DNA from: JBHEKP01 sp041859375
GTDB lineage: Bacteria; Hydrogenedentota; Hydrogenedentia; Hydrogenedentales; CAITNO01
NCBI GenBank assembly: GCA_041859375.1
Contig: JBHEKP010000322.1
Coordinates: 1-5,343 of the forward strand
Direction: 5' to 3'
DNA: 5,343 nucleotides
The translations under genes were made by a program, and so were the position numbers. Shown in pieces: positions 1-5,343 of the stretch. The notes under the pieces were generated by a model. The model ran no database searches. It was not told where the DNA came from and worked only from the letters and a program-made list of their open reading frames with translations. The stretch's first letter is position 1; each line of letters opens with the position of its first letter.

Positions 1-141
1 GGACGCCCCGGCGGGCACCCGCGAGGCCTCAAGGGTGTCGCGCGCCATGACCGCCAGGAATTCCATGTCATCCGGCGCGACCAGCACGGCGGCGGGCTCC
101 GCCGCCAGCGAAAGAAGCGACATTATCCAGACAGCGGCCAT
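1..141 (-). CDS. 5' end of a gene for an exported protein, function unknown (partial)
   Basis: The reverse strand reads openly from a start near 141 to the window edge. It begins MAAVWIMSLLSLAAEPAAVL, followed by a hydrophilic stretch with DDMEF and ARDTLEASRV. The hydrophobic run ending LSLAAEP looks like a short Sec signal peptide with cleavage after the alanines, so the product is probably exported. Two starts are possible. An ATG at 147 lies only 3 nt from the GGAG at 154-151, whereas the ATG at 141 lies 9 nt from it, so I chose 141; the longer form would add Met-Pro. The gene is cut by the window after 47 codons and no domain is visible, so I assign no function. It is divergent from the sialidase-like gene and shares its upstream region, which hints at common control. 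It is probably real because signal peptide, RBS and a promoter-like element line up. Confidence 0.7.
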   Translation of the reverse strand, partial: MAAVWIMSLLSLAAEPAAVLVAPDDMEFLAVMARDTLEASRVPAGAS

Positions 142-175
142 CGGCATGTTCTCCAATTGTCCCGGCACAGGGGGG

Positions 176-205
176 ATTATCGGCGGCGGCCGGGCGGCGG
201 AGCAA
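176..205 (-). promoter_or_regulatory. Putative sigma-70 promoter for the leftward gene
   Basis: On the minus strand, TTGCTC (205-200) and GATAAT (181-176) are separated by 18 nt. The -10 matches TATAAT at five of six positions; the -35 matches only at TTG. Predicted transcription would start near 169, leaving a leader of about 25 nt that contains the GGAG ribosome binding site. The spacer is an almost pure G+C run of GGC-type triplets, so the A+T-rich GATAAT stands out. This is a motif match only. Confidence 0.4.
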
Positions 206-214
206 GCCGGGAGG

Positions 215-245
215 TTGGATACACCGCCAAACCGCATGATATGCT
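215..245 (+). promoter_or_regulatory. Putative extended -10 promoter for the sialidase-like gene
   Basis: TATGCT (240-245) is preceded by TG and one base (237-239), matching the extended -10 pattern TGnTATAAT. A weak -35, TTGGAT (215-220), lies 19 nt upstream, and a suboptimal spacer of that kind is tolerated with an extended -10. The start would be near 252, giving a leader of about 30 nt. The -10 lies inside the small inverted repeat GCAT-GAT-ATGC (234-244), which may be coincidence. It faces away from the leftward promoter, so the two form a compact divergent pair. Confidence 0.35.
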
Positions 246-266
246 GGAACATGATCGGCATGAACC

Positions 267-273
267 AAGGAGA
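267..273 (+). promoter_or_regulatory. Strong ribosome binding site fixing the start of the sialidase-like gene
   Basis: AAGGAGA lies 8 nt before the ATG at 282, close to ideal. An in-frame stop (TGA, 261-263) lies just upstream, so no longer form of the protein is possible from an ATG. The alternative ATG at 294 has no comparable site and would cut away part of the signal peptide. Confidence 0.8.
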
Positions 274-281
274 CTGAAGCA

Positions 282-1490
282 ATGTTGACAGCCATGGCCT
301 GTTGCGCCCTGTGGATTGCGGCGGCGGACGCCCCGGTGCATGAGGCGGAATTCATCTTCCCCCCCAACCCCAAGCACAACCACGGCTCCAGCATTGTGCA
401 GGCCGCCAACGGCGACCTTATCGCCTGCTGGTTTCACGGTTCGGGCGAGCGCAAGGAGGACGACGTCATGGTGCAGGGGTCGCGCAGGCGGCCCGGCGGC
501 GAATGGTGCGAGCCTTTTGTGATGGCGGACACGCCCAACCTGCCCGACTGCAATCCGGTGCTTTTCATGGATCCGCGGGGCACGCTCTGGCTCTTCTGGA
601 TCACGGTGCAGGACAACGAGTGGGGCGGCTCGCTCCTGAAATACCGCACCTCGGACGACTACCTGAACGACGGCCCGCCCAACTGGAAATGGCAGGACGT
701 GATCCACACGCGCCCCAAGGGGCTGGAGGAGCGGTTTATCAAGCTCGTGGACGAGGGCATGGAGCTTATCGGCCCGATTCTTGAGGCGGCCCCGGAAATC
801 AAAAAGGAGCTGGAGGACGCCAAGGCCAAGGCGCAAACGAAGCTGTACCAGCGGATCGGCTGGATGACGCGCATCCACCCCATCATGGCCACGGACAAGC
901 GCATGCTGCTGGGGCTCTACTCCGACGTGTTCAATTGCAGCCTGGCGGCCTACACCGAGGACTGGGGCGCGAACTGGACCTGCGGGGAGCCCATTCTGGA
1001 CACGGAACTGCGCAACATCTCGAACATCCAGCCCGCCTTTGTGGTGCGCAGGGACGGCGGCATCGCCGCCTACATGCGCGACAACGGCCTGCCCAAGCGG
1101 GTGCGCGTGTCCGTCTCCCCGGACAAGGGCGAGACCTGGGGGCCGGTGGAAACGCTGGACATCCGCAACCCCGGCTCAAGCGTGGACGCCATTTCCCTCA
1201 AGAGCGGCCGGTGGATTCTGGTGTGCAACGACACGGACGACGGCCGCCACCGGCTGACCGTCTACCTCTCGGAGGATGAGGGCGCCACCTGGTCCGTGTC
1301 CCGCTGCCTGGAGAACGAGCCCGGCAAGGACGACGGCAACTTCTCCTACCCCTCGGTCATCCAGGACCAGGACGGTTTCATCCACGTCACCTATTCACAC
1401 ACGAAAAAGGATGTGAAGGGCAGCACCATCAAGCACGCCCGCTTCAACGAGGCCTGGATTCTGGCGGGGGAGCCGGTGCCCGCCAAATAG
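282..1490 (+). CDS. Exported sialidase-like BNR-repeat protein
   Basis: A 402-residue protein resembling the predicted-neuraminidase group (COG4692/BNR_2-type beta-propellers). An N-terminal hydrophobic run ending AAADA suggests export, although its n-region lacks a Lys or Arg. The propeller starts near residue 30 (HNHGSSIV, then NGDLIACWF). Three Asp boxes of the form S/T-x-D-x-G-x-x-W lie at 225-232, 279-286 and 330-337. Between early blades sits a charged, probably helical insertion (about 147-190), followed by GWMTRIHPI and LLGLYSDVF, which I associate with this subgroup rather than classical GH33. A YPS motif (Tyr356) near the C-terminus sits where sialidases place their nucleophile tyrosine, and Arg residues in VVRRDGG, YMRDNG and GRHRL could supply acid-binding arginines. 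The classical N-terminal RIP motif is absent, so sialic acid is not an assured substrate; release of another acidic or deoxy sugar is possible. It converges on the large minus-strand gene. The fold is secure; the activity is not. Confidence 0.88.
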   Translation: MLTAMACCALWIAAADAPVHEAEFIFPPNPKHNHGSSIVQAANGDLIACWFHGSGERKEDDVMVQGSRRRPGGEWCEPFVMADTPNLPDCNPVLFMDPRGTLWLFWITVQDNEWGGSLLKYRTSDDYLNDGPPNWKWQDVIHTRPKGLEERFIKLVDEGMELIGPILEAAPEIKKELEDAKAKAQTKLYQRIGWMTRIHPIMATDKRMLLGLYSDVFNCSLAAYTEDWGANWTCGEPILDTELRNISNIQPAFVVRRDGGIAAYMRDNGLPKRVRVSVSPDKGETWGPVETLDIRNPGSSVDAISLKSGRWILVCNDTDDGRHRLTVYLSEDEGATWSVSRCLENEPGKDDGNFSYPSVIQDQDGFIHVTYSHTKKDVKGSTIKHARFNEAWILAGEPVPAK

Positions 1491-1499
1491 GGCCGGCTC
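1470..1499. terminator. Hairpin spanning both convergent stop codons, possible bidirectional transcription end
   Basis: GAGCCGG (1470-1476) pairs with CCGGCTC (1493-1499), and after a two-base bulge CCC (1479-1481) pairs with GGG (1490-1492), leaving an 8-base loop. The stem overlaps the TAG of the sialidase-like gene (1488-1490) and the TGA of the facing gene (complement of 1498-1500). No T-tract follows on either strand, so it is not a standard intrinsic terminator. It is the only structured element in the seven-base gap between the genes. Confidence 0.3.
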
Positions 1500-4400
1500 A
1501 TTCCACGGCCAGCTCATGCAGGCCCGGCCCCGCAATGCCGCGCTCCCCGGCCGCGCCCGTGGCGGCGTTGAAAACTCTTATGGTGTCGGGACCGGTGGTC
1601 TGGACCTTCACGCGCCAGCCCCGGTCCCCTTTCATGATCTCCAGGACATCCGTGGTGTTCGCCAGCGGCATCACCCCCAGGCCGTCCGCGCAGTGGACGG
1701 TTTCAAGGGCGCAACGGCGCGCCTCAAGGGGAAATACGCTGCCGCCAAGCGCCAGTTCCGCCGCCTGGGTTTCCCGGTCCCCATCCCAGTCGGTGTTCAG
1801 GAGGTAGAGCGTGCGGCGGTTGCCCTGGTCCCACGCGGTGAAGCTCACTTTGCCCTTTGGCGCGACCCATCCGCGTTCCGGCTGGGATTTGTTGGCCTCG
1901 GCGGCGGCGGCCTTCATCTCCTGGACGTACTGCTTTTTGATTTCCAGCCCGGCCGGATAAAGGGGCTGCGGGAAATACACCACCCGGCCCGCGCCCAGTT
2001 CAATCACCGTCTTTTTGTCCAGCCTCCGGTAATCATCCCCCAGCAGCGCCCTGACCGGCCCGTCGTCTTTGGGCAGCACCGGCGGTTTTTCGGGGGCCGG
2101 TTCGCTGTTGATGTGCGCCGCTGAAAGGATGAGTGTTCCGCCCTGGCGCGCATATTCGGCCAGCCGTGCGAAGTCCTCCGCGACATAGGTGTTCCAGCCG
2201 AGAAACACCACCGCCTGGTACCGCTTTAAGACGTCTCCGTCCGCCTCAACGGGGACAATGTCCACCGGCCCGTGGGGCGTTGCCGTAAACCAGCCGTCGG
2301 GGCCGCATGCGTCAATGGTGTTGCCGGGATAGAACACCTTCAGCAGATCGAAGCTTTCGCAGGCCTTGTTGAAGGCCCATTCCGGGCCTTTCTGGGACCA
2401 GAGCGAACCGCGCCCGAAGGATTTCCACGCGTCGTTGCGGCCCTGGAGCACCGCCACCCCGGCGGACAGTTCACCCCGGCGCTGGTGGGTTTCGATGAAG
2501 TCGAGCATCTTGTGCTGGACGGCGATGTGCGCCCTGCCGGATTCGCTGAAGCGGTCGTTGGCGTATTCGTCCAGCCAGAGGGCGTCCTCGGTGTTGATGT
2601 GGGAGGATCCGTGCATGTAGGCCGTGGCGAGGGAAAGGTAAAAGCGGAGGCTGTGCTTCGGGTCCGTGTAGGGGAAGGAGCCCCACTGCATGGCGTGCAG
2701 GGATCCGTATTTCTCCTTGTGGTAGGCGCGGGACGCGCCGCGCAGCGCGGAAAGAACCGTCTCCTCCGGCCCGTACATCTGCTCCGCGCCCAGCCAGTCG
2801 TAGCCCGCCTGGTAAAAATACCGGAACAGGACCGAGGGGCCGGTGTGGCGCGTGCTTTCCCCCCTGGAATAGCGCAGGTTCTCCACGAACATTTGCGCCC
2901 CCTGCGCCATGTCACGGATTGCGTGGGGGTCGTAGTGGATGAAAACGCCCTTGTCCGTGTAAATGGGGCGGTGCTTGGCGAAGATGCCGCCGTAGGGGCG
3001 GGTGCGGGCGGCCATGTCGGAGAAGAAGCCCTCGTACACGAAATGCTGCCAATAATAATACCCCCCGTCGTTCTCGTGGGCCTGCTTGCCGTGGAACAGG
3101 GGGGACGCCAGCGCCGACACCGGCGGGTTCATGTCCTTTCCGGCGAGGGTGCGCCCCTCCACCTGCCAGGCGTGGGGCATGTTCAACCCCTGGAACAGCG
3201 ACAAATACCGGCTGATCCAGGCGGGCTCGGGGCGGCGGAAACCGCTCCACTGGTAGGAGGGGCGGAACTGGTAAAAATTGCCCATCCGCTCCCCCGCATA
3301 CCATTTGACGTACATGGCAAACCAGGGGTCAACCTTGTCAATGTATATGTCGTCCCCCACGGACAGGCACACCCCGTCCGCGCCCTTCTCCACAATCTGG
3401 CCCAGCGGCACCCGCTCCGTCCTGGTCCCGTCGCCGACCTCAATCACCGGACTGGTGTCCGGCTCCATGGCGGTGAATCTCAGCGCATGAAGCCCCGGCT
3501 CGCCAAGGACAAGCTCCGGCTTCTCCGAAAGCACCGAGGGCGGTGTCTTCACCCGCAGGGTCACCCCCGGCTCGTTCGTCTCCACCAGCACGCCAAAGGG
3601 GCCGCCCTTCGCGATGAAACGGGGGGCGTGGCACACCTCGAAGGGGCGCGCGGATTCCTCAATCAGCTCCACCGACCGCAGGTCATAGGGGAAGTTCGCC
3701 CCCGTCTCCTCCACCGCCAGCGCAAGGCGCAGCGCGCCGCCCTTTGACGCCGACGGGGGCAGGGGAATGTAAAAATCGGCCACATTCGAGGCGCGGTCGA
3801 AAACGGCCCCCTCAAACACGGTTTCCCCGTCAATGGACAGGTTCCACACCGGCCAGCTCCGGGTGCTCAGGTTCATGCCCACCCAGTAGTTGAAGTCGTC
3901 CGTCTTTTCGGCGTGCCTCACGAAGGGAATCTCAACGGGGGCCGTCCCCTCCTGGGCAAGCCGGGGCGCCTCCATCCGGCATTCGCCGCGGAACCTGCTT
4001 CCCCCGGCCACCACCACCGCAGCAGCCACGTTTTCGGGCAGATCGAAGGTTTTGGCCACCTCCACAAAGGGGCCGTCCCCGCCGGCAACCGGCATGAACA
4101 GCAGGGCGTCCGGGGTGTCATACACATCGTTCCTGTCCCGGCCCTCCCGCTTGAGAAACAGCTCCACCCACACGCCGAAGCGGGACTCCTCCGCGGGCGC
4201 GAAGCCGCGGCGCATGACCCGCACGCTGACGGTGACCGGCCCCGGACGCAGCAGTTCCCCGCTGATGCGGTGGAAGGCAAGGCGCTCGAATTCCTCGTTG
4301 TTCCCCTTGAACAGCAGGGAATACCGGTCCCTGTCCACCCGCTCCGGGTCCAGCCGGTCGTCAATCAAATACTCCGCGTCCCGGAAATTCTCCTCGCCCC

Positions 4401-4632
4401 GCGCCTTGAACACGCCGGGCATGGACACGCCCCCCACAACCCGCAGAAACCTGCGCACGGGCCCGTCCCCGCCGCAGGGCGGCAGCACCGCGTCCACATG
4501 GCCCCCGGCGGGCAGCGCAAGGGGCGCGCCGGGCGTCTCCGGCTGGAACAGCACGGTCCGCGCGGGAACACTGTTCTCAGCCATGGCGGCCAGCCCCAGC
4601 ACGCACAACGGCAGGAAAACCCGGTTTGTCAT
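1498..4632 (-). CDS. Large exported multidomain protein, candidate TIM-barrel glycoside hydrolase with GATase-like domain
   Basis: A 1044-residue protein. The start at 4632 is chosen because AAGGAAG lies 7 nt upstream and the protein then opens with a good signal peptide (MTNR, hydrophobic to about residue 16, AMA-E cleavage near 18). Residues 30-230 look like a beta-rich, carbohydrate-binding-type module and 235-325 like a second beta-sandwich; 330-410 resembles an Ig-like linker. About 415-720 is rich in aromatics (YQFRPSYQWSGF, GGYYYWQHF) and is the probable catalytic barrel. Acidic residues in conserved-looking settings are Glu617 (DWLGAEQMY) and Glu682 (HINTEDALW). Residues 755-893 (AVVFLGWNTY, ARQGGTLILSAAH, GAGRVVYFPQ) resemble the GATase-like trimerisation domain that follows the barrel in GH42-type beta-galactosidases. 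The C-terminus (925-1044) is beta-rich, as in many glycosidases. I infer a glycosidase acting outside the cytoplasm, but cannot name its family or substrate. The frame is intact throughout. Confidence 0.75.
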   Translation of the reverse strand: MTNRVFLPLCVLGLAAMAENSVPARTVLFQPETPGAPLALPAGGHVDAVLPPCGGDGPVRRFLRVVGGVSMPGVFKARGEENFRDAEYLIDDRLDPERVDRDRYSLLFKGNNEEFERLAFHRISGELLRPGPVTVSVRVMRRGFAPAEESRFGVWVELFLKREGRDRNDVYDTPDALLFMPVAGGDGPFVEVAKTFDLPENVAAAVVVAGGSRFRGECRMEAPRLAQEGTAPVEIPFVRHAEKTDDFNYWVGMNLSTRSWPVWNLSIDGETVFEGAVFDRASNVADFYIPLPPSASKGGALRLALAVEETGANFPYDLRSVELIEESARPFEVCHAPRFIAKGGPFGVLVETNEPGVTLRVKTPPSVLSEKPELVLGEPGLHALRFTAMEPDTSPVIEVGDGTRTERVPLGQIVEKGADGVCLSVGDDIYIDKVDPWFAMYVKWYAGERMGNFYQFRPSYQWSGFRRPEPAWISRYLSLFQGLNMPHAWQVEGRTLAGKDMNPPVSALASPLFHGKQAHENDGGYYYWQHFVYEGFFSDMAARTRPYGGIFAKHRPIYTDKGVFIHYDPHAIRDMAQGAQMFVENLRYSRGESTRHTGPSVLFRYFYQAGYDWLGAEQMYGPEETVLSALRGASRAYHKEKYGSLHAMQWGSFPYTDPKHSLRFYLSLATAYMHGSSHINTEDALWLDEYANDRFSESGRAHIAVQHKMLDFIETHQRRGELSAGVAVLQGRNDAWKSFGRGSLWSQKGPEWAFNKACESFDLLKVFYPGNTIDACGPDGWFTATPHGPVDIVPVEADGDVLKRYQAVVFLGWNTYVAEDFARLAEYARQGGTLILSAAHINSEPAPEKPPVLPKDDGPVRALLGDDYRRLDKKTVIELGAGRVVYFPQPLYPAGLEIKKQYVQEMKAAAAEANKSQPERGWVAPKGKVSFTAWDQGNRRTLYLLNTDWDGDRETQAAELALGGSVFPLEARRCALETVHCADGLGVMPLANTTDVLEIMKGDRGWRVKVQTTGPDTIRVFNAATGAAGERGIAGPGLHELAVE

Positions 4633-4639
4633 GGTGTCG

Positions 4640-4646
4640 CTTCCTT
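4640..4646 (-). promoter_or_regulatory. Ribosome binding site deciding the start of the large hydrolase-like gene
   Basis: On the minus strand AAGGAAG lies 7 nt before the ATG at 4632. The same frame stays open to an ATG at 4758, but the 42 extra residues would be arginine-, glycine- and proline-rich and would bury the signal peptide. They would also lie upstream of the predicted promoter start. The internal ATG is therefore preferred. Confidence 0.8.
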
Positions 4647-4707
4647 TTTCGGCGCATGCCTCATCCCGCTTTCGGACCCCGCGCCCGCGCGGCGGCCCCG
4701 GTTTGCC

Positions 4708-4723
4708 CCCGTCCGCGGACGGG
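4708..4723. repeat. Perfect 16-bp palindrome, candidate operator or 5' mRNA hairpin
   Basis: CCCGTCCGCGGACGGG is its own reverse complement over all 16 bases. It begins at the base predicted as the transcription start of the large minus-strand gene, directly downstream of the -10. A dimeric regulator bound here would block initiation. Alternatively, the transcript would open with a 6-bp stem closed by a CGCG loop, which could protect the mRNA 5' end. I saw no second copy elsewhere in the window. GC-rich DNA yields short palindromes easily, so position is the main argument. Confidence 0.45.
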
Positions 4724-4729
4724 ACGCAT

Positions 4730-4758
4730 AAAATACCATGCCGCCCCGGAGACGGCAA
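4730..4758 (-). promoter_or_regulatory. Putative sigma-70 promoter for the large hydrolase-like gene
   Basis: On the minus strand TTGCCG (4758-4753) and TATTTT (4735-4730) are separated by exactly 17 nt, each matching its consensus at four of six positions. The start would be near 4723, giving a leader of about 90 nt that opens with the 16-bp palindrome. The A+T-rich patch around 4728-4735 stands out in a GC-rich setting, which supports it. Confidence 0.45.
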
Positions 4759-4776
4759 ACAAAGCCCCGAAAATAC

Positions 4777-4807
4777 TTGCGCCCCTTGCGCCGGAACATG
4801 TTACACT
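4777..4807 (+). promoter_or_regulatory. Putative extended -10 promoter for the lipoprotein gene
   Basis: TACACT (4802-4807) follows TG plus one base (4799-4801), matching the extended -10 form. TTGCGC (4777-4782) sits 19 nt upstream as a weak -35. The -35 is part of a tandem nine-base repeat, CTTGCGCCC then CTTGCGCCG (4776-4793), which could bind a regulator. The start would be near 4814, giving a leader of about 53 nt. It points away from the large gene's promoter, with roughly 20 bases between the two -35 elements. Confidence 0.4.
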
Positions 4808-4854
4808 AGGCGCGGCAGGGGTGTTGCCCCGCCCGCATACAAGCAAACGCAAAC

Positions 4855-4860
4855 AAGGAA
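4855..4860 (+). promoter_or_regulatory. Ribosome binding site of the lipoprotein gene
   Basis: AAGGAA lies 6 nt before the ATG at 4867. The next in-frame ATG (4894) would remove the positively charged start of the signal peptide, so 4867 is preferred. Confidence 0.7.
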
Positions 4861-4866
4861 CAGGAC

Positions 4867-5307
4867 ATGATCAGACTTGGCATACGGTGCGCCATGGGTG
4901 TTGTGCTGGCCGGGGTTTGCCTGGTGAACCTCACCGGCTGCGGCAGGGCCGACATCAAGGTCAGCCTCACCAACACGGGGGCCTTCCCCATCACCGAACT
5001 CTACATCTACGCCGTGCCCGCCGAGGGCAGGCCCGTCGGTCCCGACGCGGTGCTGAACCGCATGCCCGCCGACGCCGACGGCCACACCATCGCCCTCGCC
5101 CCCGGGCAGAGCACCAAGATTGACTATTTCCTCGCCAGAAAGCTCTACCAGGTCAGGTTTGTCTGCCTCGACAACGGCACCTTCCGGACCGTCACCGATC
5201 CCAACCCCCTTGACCTCACCGCCGTCCCCCCGCAGTCCACCGTCTCGGTGGAGGCCGGCCTCAACGCCGACTACGACGGCAGTTTCAACTACACCTACTT
5301 CGACTGA
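4867..5307 (+). CDS. Small predicted lipoprotein with a single beta-rich domain
   Basis: A 146-residue protein with a textbook lipoprotein signal. MIRLGIR supplies positive charge, residues 9-20 are hydrophobic, and the lipobox LTGC (22-25) places the lipidated cysteine at 25, leaving a mature part of about 122 residues. That part alternates hydrophobic and polar residues like a beta-sandwich: VSLTNTGAFPITELYIYAV (32-50), a G-x-D-x-L segment (58-63), IALAPGQSTKIDYF (75-88) and a YQVRFVCLDNGTF strand pair (94-106). The order N-x-TG, LYI, G-D-L, L-x-PG, Y-x-VR, D-x-G resembles a small secreted beta-domain found in many bacteria, whose function I do not know. Tether to a membrane is well supported; inner or outer membrane cannot be decided, though the residue after Cys is Gly, not Asp. 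It is divergent from the large hydrolase-like gene, so a shared process is possible but unproven. Confidence 0.85.
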   Translation: MIRLGIRCAMGVVLAGVCLVNLTGCGRADIKVSLTNTGAFPITELYIYAVPAEGRPVGPDAVLNRMPADADGHTIALAPGQSTKIDYFLARKLYQVRFVCLDNGTFRTVTDPNPLDLTAVPPQSTVSVEAGLNADYDGSFNYTYFD

Positions 5308-5320
5308 CCCCCTTCAAGCC

Positions 5321-5338
5321 AAAGCCCCCGGAGGGTTT
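5321..5338 (+). other. Weak hairpin after the lipoprotein gene, or ribosome binding site of a gene beyond the window
   Basis: AAA (5321-5323) and CCC (5325-5327) can pair with GGG (5333-5335) and TTT (5336-5338) around a five-base loop, with one bulged G. The stem is short and no long T-run follows, so terminator function is doubtful. The right arm includes GGAGGG (5330-5335), which is equally well placed to be a ribosome binding site for a start codon just past the edge at 5343. The sequence does not decide between the two. Confidence 0.25.
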
Positions 5339-5343
5339 GACGG

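Noticed and set aside
181..200. GGC-triplet-rich run that might be a microsatellite
   Set aside because: It is short and interrupted, and such G+C runs are ordinary in this base composition. It is noted only as the promoter spacer.
177..878. A 233-codon minus-strand open frame opposite the sialidase-like gene
   Set aside because: The plus-strand frame here encodes recognisable propeller sequence with Asp boxes; the minus frame is Arg-, His- and Val-rich with no motif.
2272..3747. A 491-codon open frame on the plus strand inside the large minus-strand gene
   Set aside because: It lies wholly antisense to an intact coding frame with a signal peptide and RBS. Its product is rich in His, Gly, Val, Pro and Arg with no domain pattern, as expected for the mirror frame of a GC-rich gene.
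3890..4870. A 326-codon plus-strand open frame crossing the start of the large gene and the intergenic region
   Set aside because: The product is a Ser/Arg/Pro-rich low-complexity sequence, it runs through both predicted promoters, and it has no supporting ribosome binding site. It is a shadow of the minus-strand gene.
1..5343. Search for tRNA, rRNA, CRISPR repeats, transposase genes, terminal inverted repeats or integration sites
   Set aside because: No cloverleaf-like sequence, regularly spaced repeat, transposase or integrase motif, or target-site duplication was seen by eye.

Overview
The window is GC-rich DNA with tightly packed, oppositely oriented genes and clear Shine-Dalgarno sites. 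Every protein encoded here appears to be exported: each has a Sec-type signal peptide or, in one case, a lipobox. A sialidase-like BNR-repeat protein, a roughly 1000-residue multidomain hydrolase-like protein and a small lipoprotein together suggest a glycan-degrading bacterium. The planctomycete/verrucomicrobia/Lentisphaerae/Hydrogenedentes range is a reasonable guess, but this is inferred from protein style only; there is no rRNA or marker gene to fix the taxonomy.

Layout: (1) The left edge holds the first 47-49 codons of a minus-strand gene for an exported protein of unknown function. (2) A divergent control region of about 140 bases separates it from a plus-strand sialidase-like gene (282-1490). 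(3) That gene converges on a long minus-strand gene (1498-4632) with only seven bases between the stop codons. A GC-rich hairpin spans both stops. (4) A second divergent control region of 234 bases (4633-4866) carries a promoter-like element for each direction and a perfect 16-bp palindrome where the long gene's transcript is predicted to start. (5) A small lipoprotein gene (4867-5307) runs rightward. The last 36 bases hold a weak hairpin or a possible ribosome binding site for a gene beyond the window.

A plausible joint role is extracytoplasmic processing of a complex glycan by the sialidase-like beta-propeller and the large TIM-barrel/GATase-like protein. There is no transporter, regulator or SusCD pair in view, so a polysaccharide-utilisation locus is only an inference. 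No tRNA, rRNA, CRISPR array, insertion sequence or integrase was seen. The best candidates for something undescribed are the large hydrolase-like protein, which I cannot assign to a named glycosidase family, and the palindrome at its predicted transcription start.
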